Assembly: GCA_033980235.1 (NCBI GenBank)
Contig: CM067064.1
Location: 30,636,170 to 30,700,169, forward strand
Source of the DNA: Diadema setosum
Taxonomy: Eukaryota > Echinodermata > Echinoidea > Diadematoida > Diadematidae
Length of the DNA: 64,000 nt
Direction: 5' to 3'
Part shown: positions 61,344 to 64,000 of the stretch, piece after piece
Position numbering within the stretch: position 1 is the stretch's first letter
Layout: each line of letters opens with the position of its first letter
Notes under the pieces: model-generated
Database searches by the model: none
The model's input: only the letters and a program-made list of their open reading frames with translations
What the model was told of the DNA's origin: nothing
Position numbers and translations under genes: made by a program

Positions 61344-61806
61344 AGGGACATTCCAGACGATTTTCATAATTTCACATTATATATACATAAATCAACAACT
61401 CCATGTATAGATTTGTGGAATTTATTGTGGTTCTTGAGCAGAGAAAAAATACTTTGGAAAAACCTTAAACAAATTACACTGAACAAGGATGATGACATAG
61501 GAGGTTCACATAATATTTCAGAAATGTATACAGTGTAATTCCATTACAATACCGCTTGCTTGCGAGTTCACCTGTGTATAATCTATGCATGCCTTCTTCT
61601 TTTGTTCTGCTTCCTTGAGCCCCAACTCATGCACACTTATGGTGACTCTGCCATGTCATTATCCTTGTTCATTGCAATTTGTTCTAAATTTTGAAAATAT
61701 TCTTATTCTTCATCCCAATTATTACAAATTCTGAAACTCTGTCCTCAGTATAACTGATTTATAGTTGTTCAAATGTAAAAATCTGAAAATCATCCGGAGG
61801 TCTCCT
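61344..61806. mobile_element. TTAA-flanked MITE, family E, 463 bp
   Basis: TTAA at 61340-61343 and 61807-61810. The left end AGGGACATTCCAGACGATTT and the inverse of the right end AGGAGACCTCCGGATGATTT are imperfect inverted repeats. A second inverted pair further in is ACTGAACAAGGATGATGACA / TGTCATTATCCTTGTTCA. No coding capacity was seen. Confidence 0.85.
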
Positions 61807-62012
61807 TTAAATCATATATTTCCAGTTTCATCTCATTTGTATAACAAAAGAAATGTAATATTTTTTAAGGCTCTTCCCGTAGATTTTAGGCACCTATCCC
61901 AACTCAGGAATTAGTCATCAATATTGATCCCAAGCCATTTATTTTGTTTGTTGAAGCAGCATTCAATGCACTGGATTTCAGTATGTTCCCACATTCTTAC
62001 ATTCCCCCTAAA

Positions 62013-62866
62013 TATTCACTGCAAAAAAAAAAAAGTAACTTGATTTCCCCTCAAGCATTTTTTGATTTATCTCAAAAAAAGTATTTTACCGATTTTCATA
62101 ATTCCAACGGGAATGGATAGGGAATTTCACTACTCATAACATGAATGGCATATCATTGCCACCAGATATCATTATTTGTGTGGAAAAATGCATTTTATGT
62201 CAAAATACATGGAAAATTGCACTTTAGTGATTTGCGTTGACTTTTACACAAATAATCAAACAATCACCCATGATTCTGAACTTTTAAGCATTATTTATTG
62301 CATATTTCTTTATTTCTTTCTTTTCATGAGCATACCAAAGTATCTAATAATTGATATGTCCACCATCTGCTTCAGTGATCAGCTGGCATCTCTTCCTCAT
62401 TCTGGTAACTAAAGTTTGCATATACTTGGCGCTGCTCAATGTTGGCCCATAAAGGATGCTCTCTGCAATATTAAAGCACATGGCTTCGACCAACATTTTC
62501 ATATCGAAATGGCCTATTGTTAAAAAAGTACGCATAACATCTGTTTAATAGGTAAGCACATTGTACCTGAAGAAATTCCTGAGAATTACACATCAATTTA
62601 AAAAGGTACTTTGCTAACTTGCATAGGAAATGTACACAATATGCTTCCTAACCTTAAGTGCAACTTTTTTCCCATGCATTTTGACATAAAATACATTTTT
62701 CACACCAATAATGATAACTGGTGGCAATGATATGCCATTCATGTTATGAATAATAAAATTCCCTATCCATTCCCGTTGAATTATGAAAATCGGTAAAATA
62801 CTTTTTGAGATATATAAAAAAAAAAATGCTGGGGGGGGGGGACTTACTTTTTCGGTTGAGTGTATA
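62013..62866 (-). mobile_element. Decayed Tc1/mariner-like element with 200 bp inverted repeats
   Basis: Long arms (about 62030-62225 and 62660-62860) are inverted copies, sharing for example GTATTTTACCGATTTTCATA and AACGGGAATGGATAGGGAAT, and the outer ends lie at TA. Between them the minus strand encodes MRKRCQLITEADGGHINY at the end of a 63-residue frame (62344-62535). This matches the C-terminus of Tc1/mariner transposases (Arg-Arg-x-x-Val-Ile...Gly-Gly-His-x-x-Tyr). The rest of the transposase, including the catalytic residues, is missing, so it is a deletion derivative. Confidence 0.8.
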
Positions 62867-63456
62867 TTAGGCCTAAGGACAGCCAAAAAGATGGAAATCT
62901 TATAAATTAGGGTCTTTATTTTTTCTATTGTTATGCAAATCGAGTTACACCCGAATTTACTTTAATTGGTAGATGACAACTACTGAGTAAATACATCAGT
63001 CATACCGATACGATCGGCCCCCGTATCCGTACCGAAGAGGGAAAAAACACTAAAAATGAACAAGGGTATTTTTCAGAATGCTGTCAACATACAGTTACTT
63101 TCTCAGTAGTCTAGCGCCACCAGCTTTTCGCAAAGCCAACTTCAGAGAAAACAGCACGCACACCCGCTCTCTCAAGGAAGCAGCGAATTTACCGCGGGAA
63201 AATAGGAAATCGGCGCGCCGCCGAGATTTATTCACGATTTCGATTGAGAGTGCACTCCCCCACGCACTGGCACTGTATACGAGAACGTCAATACTCGCTA
63301 TTTTATTATTGTATCTATAACCTTGATTATCCAGTATTCCAATGTGCATATTCTCGTCATTTCCAAGTGTAGATCTACGTTATGACTGTCTGACACGGGA
63401 GTGCCTACTTGTCTGAACATTATCTATCCGGTTTTCGATTTCCCACCATAATAAAC
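62867..63456. other. CpG-richer unique region, possible promoter
   Basis: Around 63010-63300 CpG words are frequent (CGATACGATCGG, CGGCGCGCCGCCG). Together with the candidate first exon that follows, this could be a plus-strand promoter. The overlapping frames on both strands (63078-63320, 63095-63349) show no family resemblance. Confidence 0.3.
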
Positions 63457-63479
63457 ATGCCCGGGCAACGATCTATCAC
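63457..63479 (+). CDS. Candidate first coding exon of an unidentified plus-strand gene
   Basis: The sequence AATAAACATG starts a short frame (MPGQRSIT) that is followed at once by a consensus donor, GTAAGTAAC, at 63480. It sits downstream of a CpG-rich stretch, as expected for a first exon. Eight codons are too few to identify a family, and the donor match could be chance. If real, the gene continues beyond the window and would be divergent from TTYH. Confidence 0.25.
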
Positions 63480-64000
63480 GTAAGTAACAAGTAACGTATC
63501 GGTAGATCTAACTGTTTATGTTTGTAGTGTTTATATGCCCTACAGACCCTAACGTTAGTGCATTCATATAAATTTAGGCCAAGAAAGTCTATAGGTTCTA
63601 GTCATAATTAAAATTGATATCTAACGTTAGTTATACTTATAGCCTAAATAATTCTCGACTGTTTCTGTTGTAATTGAACTTGAAGTCAGGATTACAACGT
63701 ATTGTCATGATTGTAGAAGTCTGGTGAGTGCACACCAGTTTAGGAGATGATAGCTCTGCTGCCTGAGTCAAGCCTCAACTTAAGGCATGTCAATTTCATG
63801 TTCTTTTCTGTACAACAGCTGGTGCATGCTACTCCTATGTGATGCAGTTGGAATTAGTAATAGTAATGGGTAGGCCCTAAGTGCAAGTTTAGATGTTGTT
63901 CAGTTCAGTTGTGCTTGTTTTTCTACACTTTGCTAGATTGGTAATCATCTACGTCAAATAAAATGTGTATTACCCTGTAGATTTTTAGAAGATTTCTGAG
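63480..64000. other. No gene recognised
   Basis: Unique sequence with several CTAACGTTAG-like words (63548, 63620). If the candidate exon is real, this would be its first intron. Confidence 0.4.

Overview
The window is eukaryotic nuclear DNA, AT-rich, with long introns, many microsatellites and a very high load of small DNA transposons. It holds one confidently recognised host gene. The mix of Kolobok/piggyBac-like, hAT, pogo/mariner and Ty3-type elements, the frequent TAGGCCTA and TACATGTA words, and the form of the host gene suggest a marine invertebrate, most likely an echinoderm such as a sea urchin. That assignment is an inference and no species is claimed.

Host gene. A tweety-homologue (TTYH) gene, a membrane protein family linked to anion channels and lipid handling, runs on the minus strand. 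Coding exon 1 (58484-58630) and coding exon 2 (49150-49325) join in phase 0 across an intron of about 9.2 kb and give the family's extracellular N-terminus, first transmembrane helix, Cys/Arg-rich loop and start of the second helix. Later exons were not found below 49150, so most of the left part of the window is either intron 2 or intergenic. A weak candidate for a plus-strand first exon lies at 63457-63479.

Retroelements. A complete LTR retrotransposon lies on the minus strand at 19225-27099, with 833/836 bp LTRs, a CAAT target duplication and a primer binding site matching tRNA-Leu. Its coding capacity is reduced to one fused frame: an SR-rich N-terminus, the integrase zinc-binding domain, a Pro/Ser-rich linker where the catalytic core should be, and the integrase C-terminal GPY module. 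No protease, reverse transcriptase, RNase H or integrase core is visible. The frame is split by a 2.8 kb non-autonomous DNA transposon (21850-24637) that carries nine identical copies of a 14-base motif. A non-LTR retrotransposon 3' end lies at 45270-45605 and a tRNA-derived SINE at about 17965-18180.

DNA transposons. At least ten short elements with TTAA (once TTGA) or AGG-type ends fall into several families (2206, 31950, 33840, 46452, 48596, 50031, 53155, 54719, 56022, 61344). There are also TA-flanked mariner/pogo-type elements (208, 34833, 62013), a 1.3 kb hAT-type element inside a (CTA)n microsatellite (6963-8284), and several short palindromic elements. The rest is unique AT-rich DNA broken by microsatellites and long G or C homopolymers. 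Some GC-richer stretches of unique sequence could be conserved non-coding elements.
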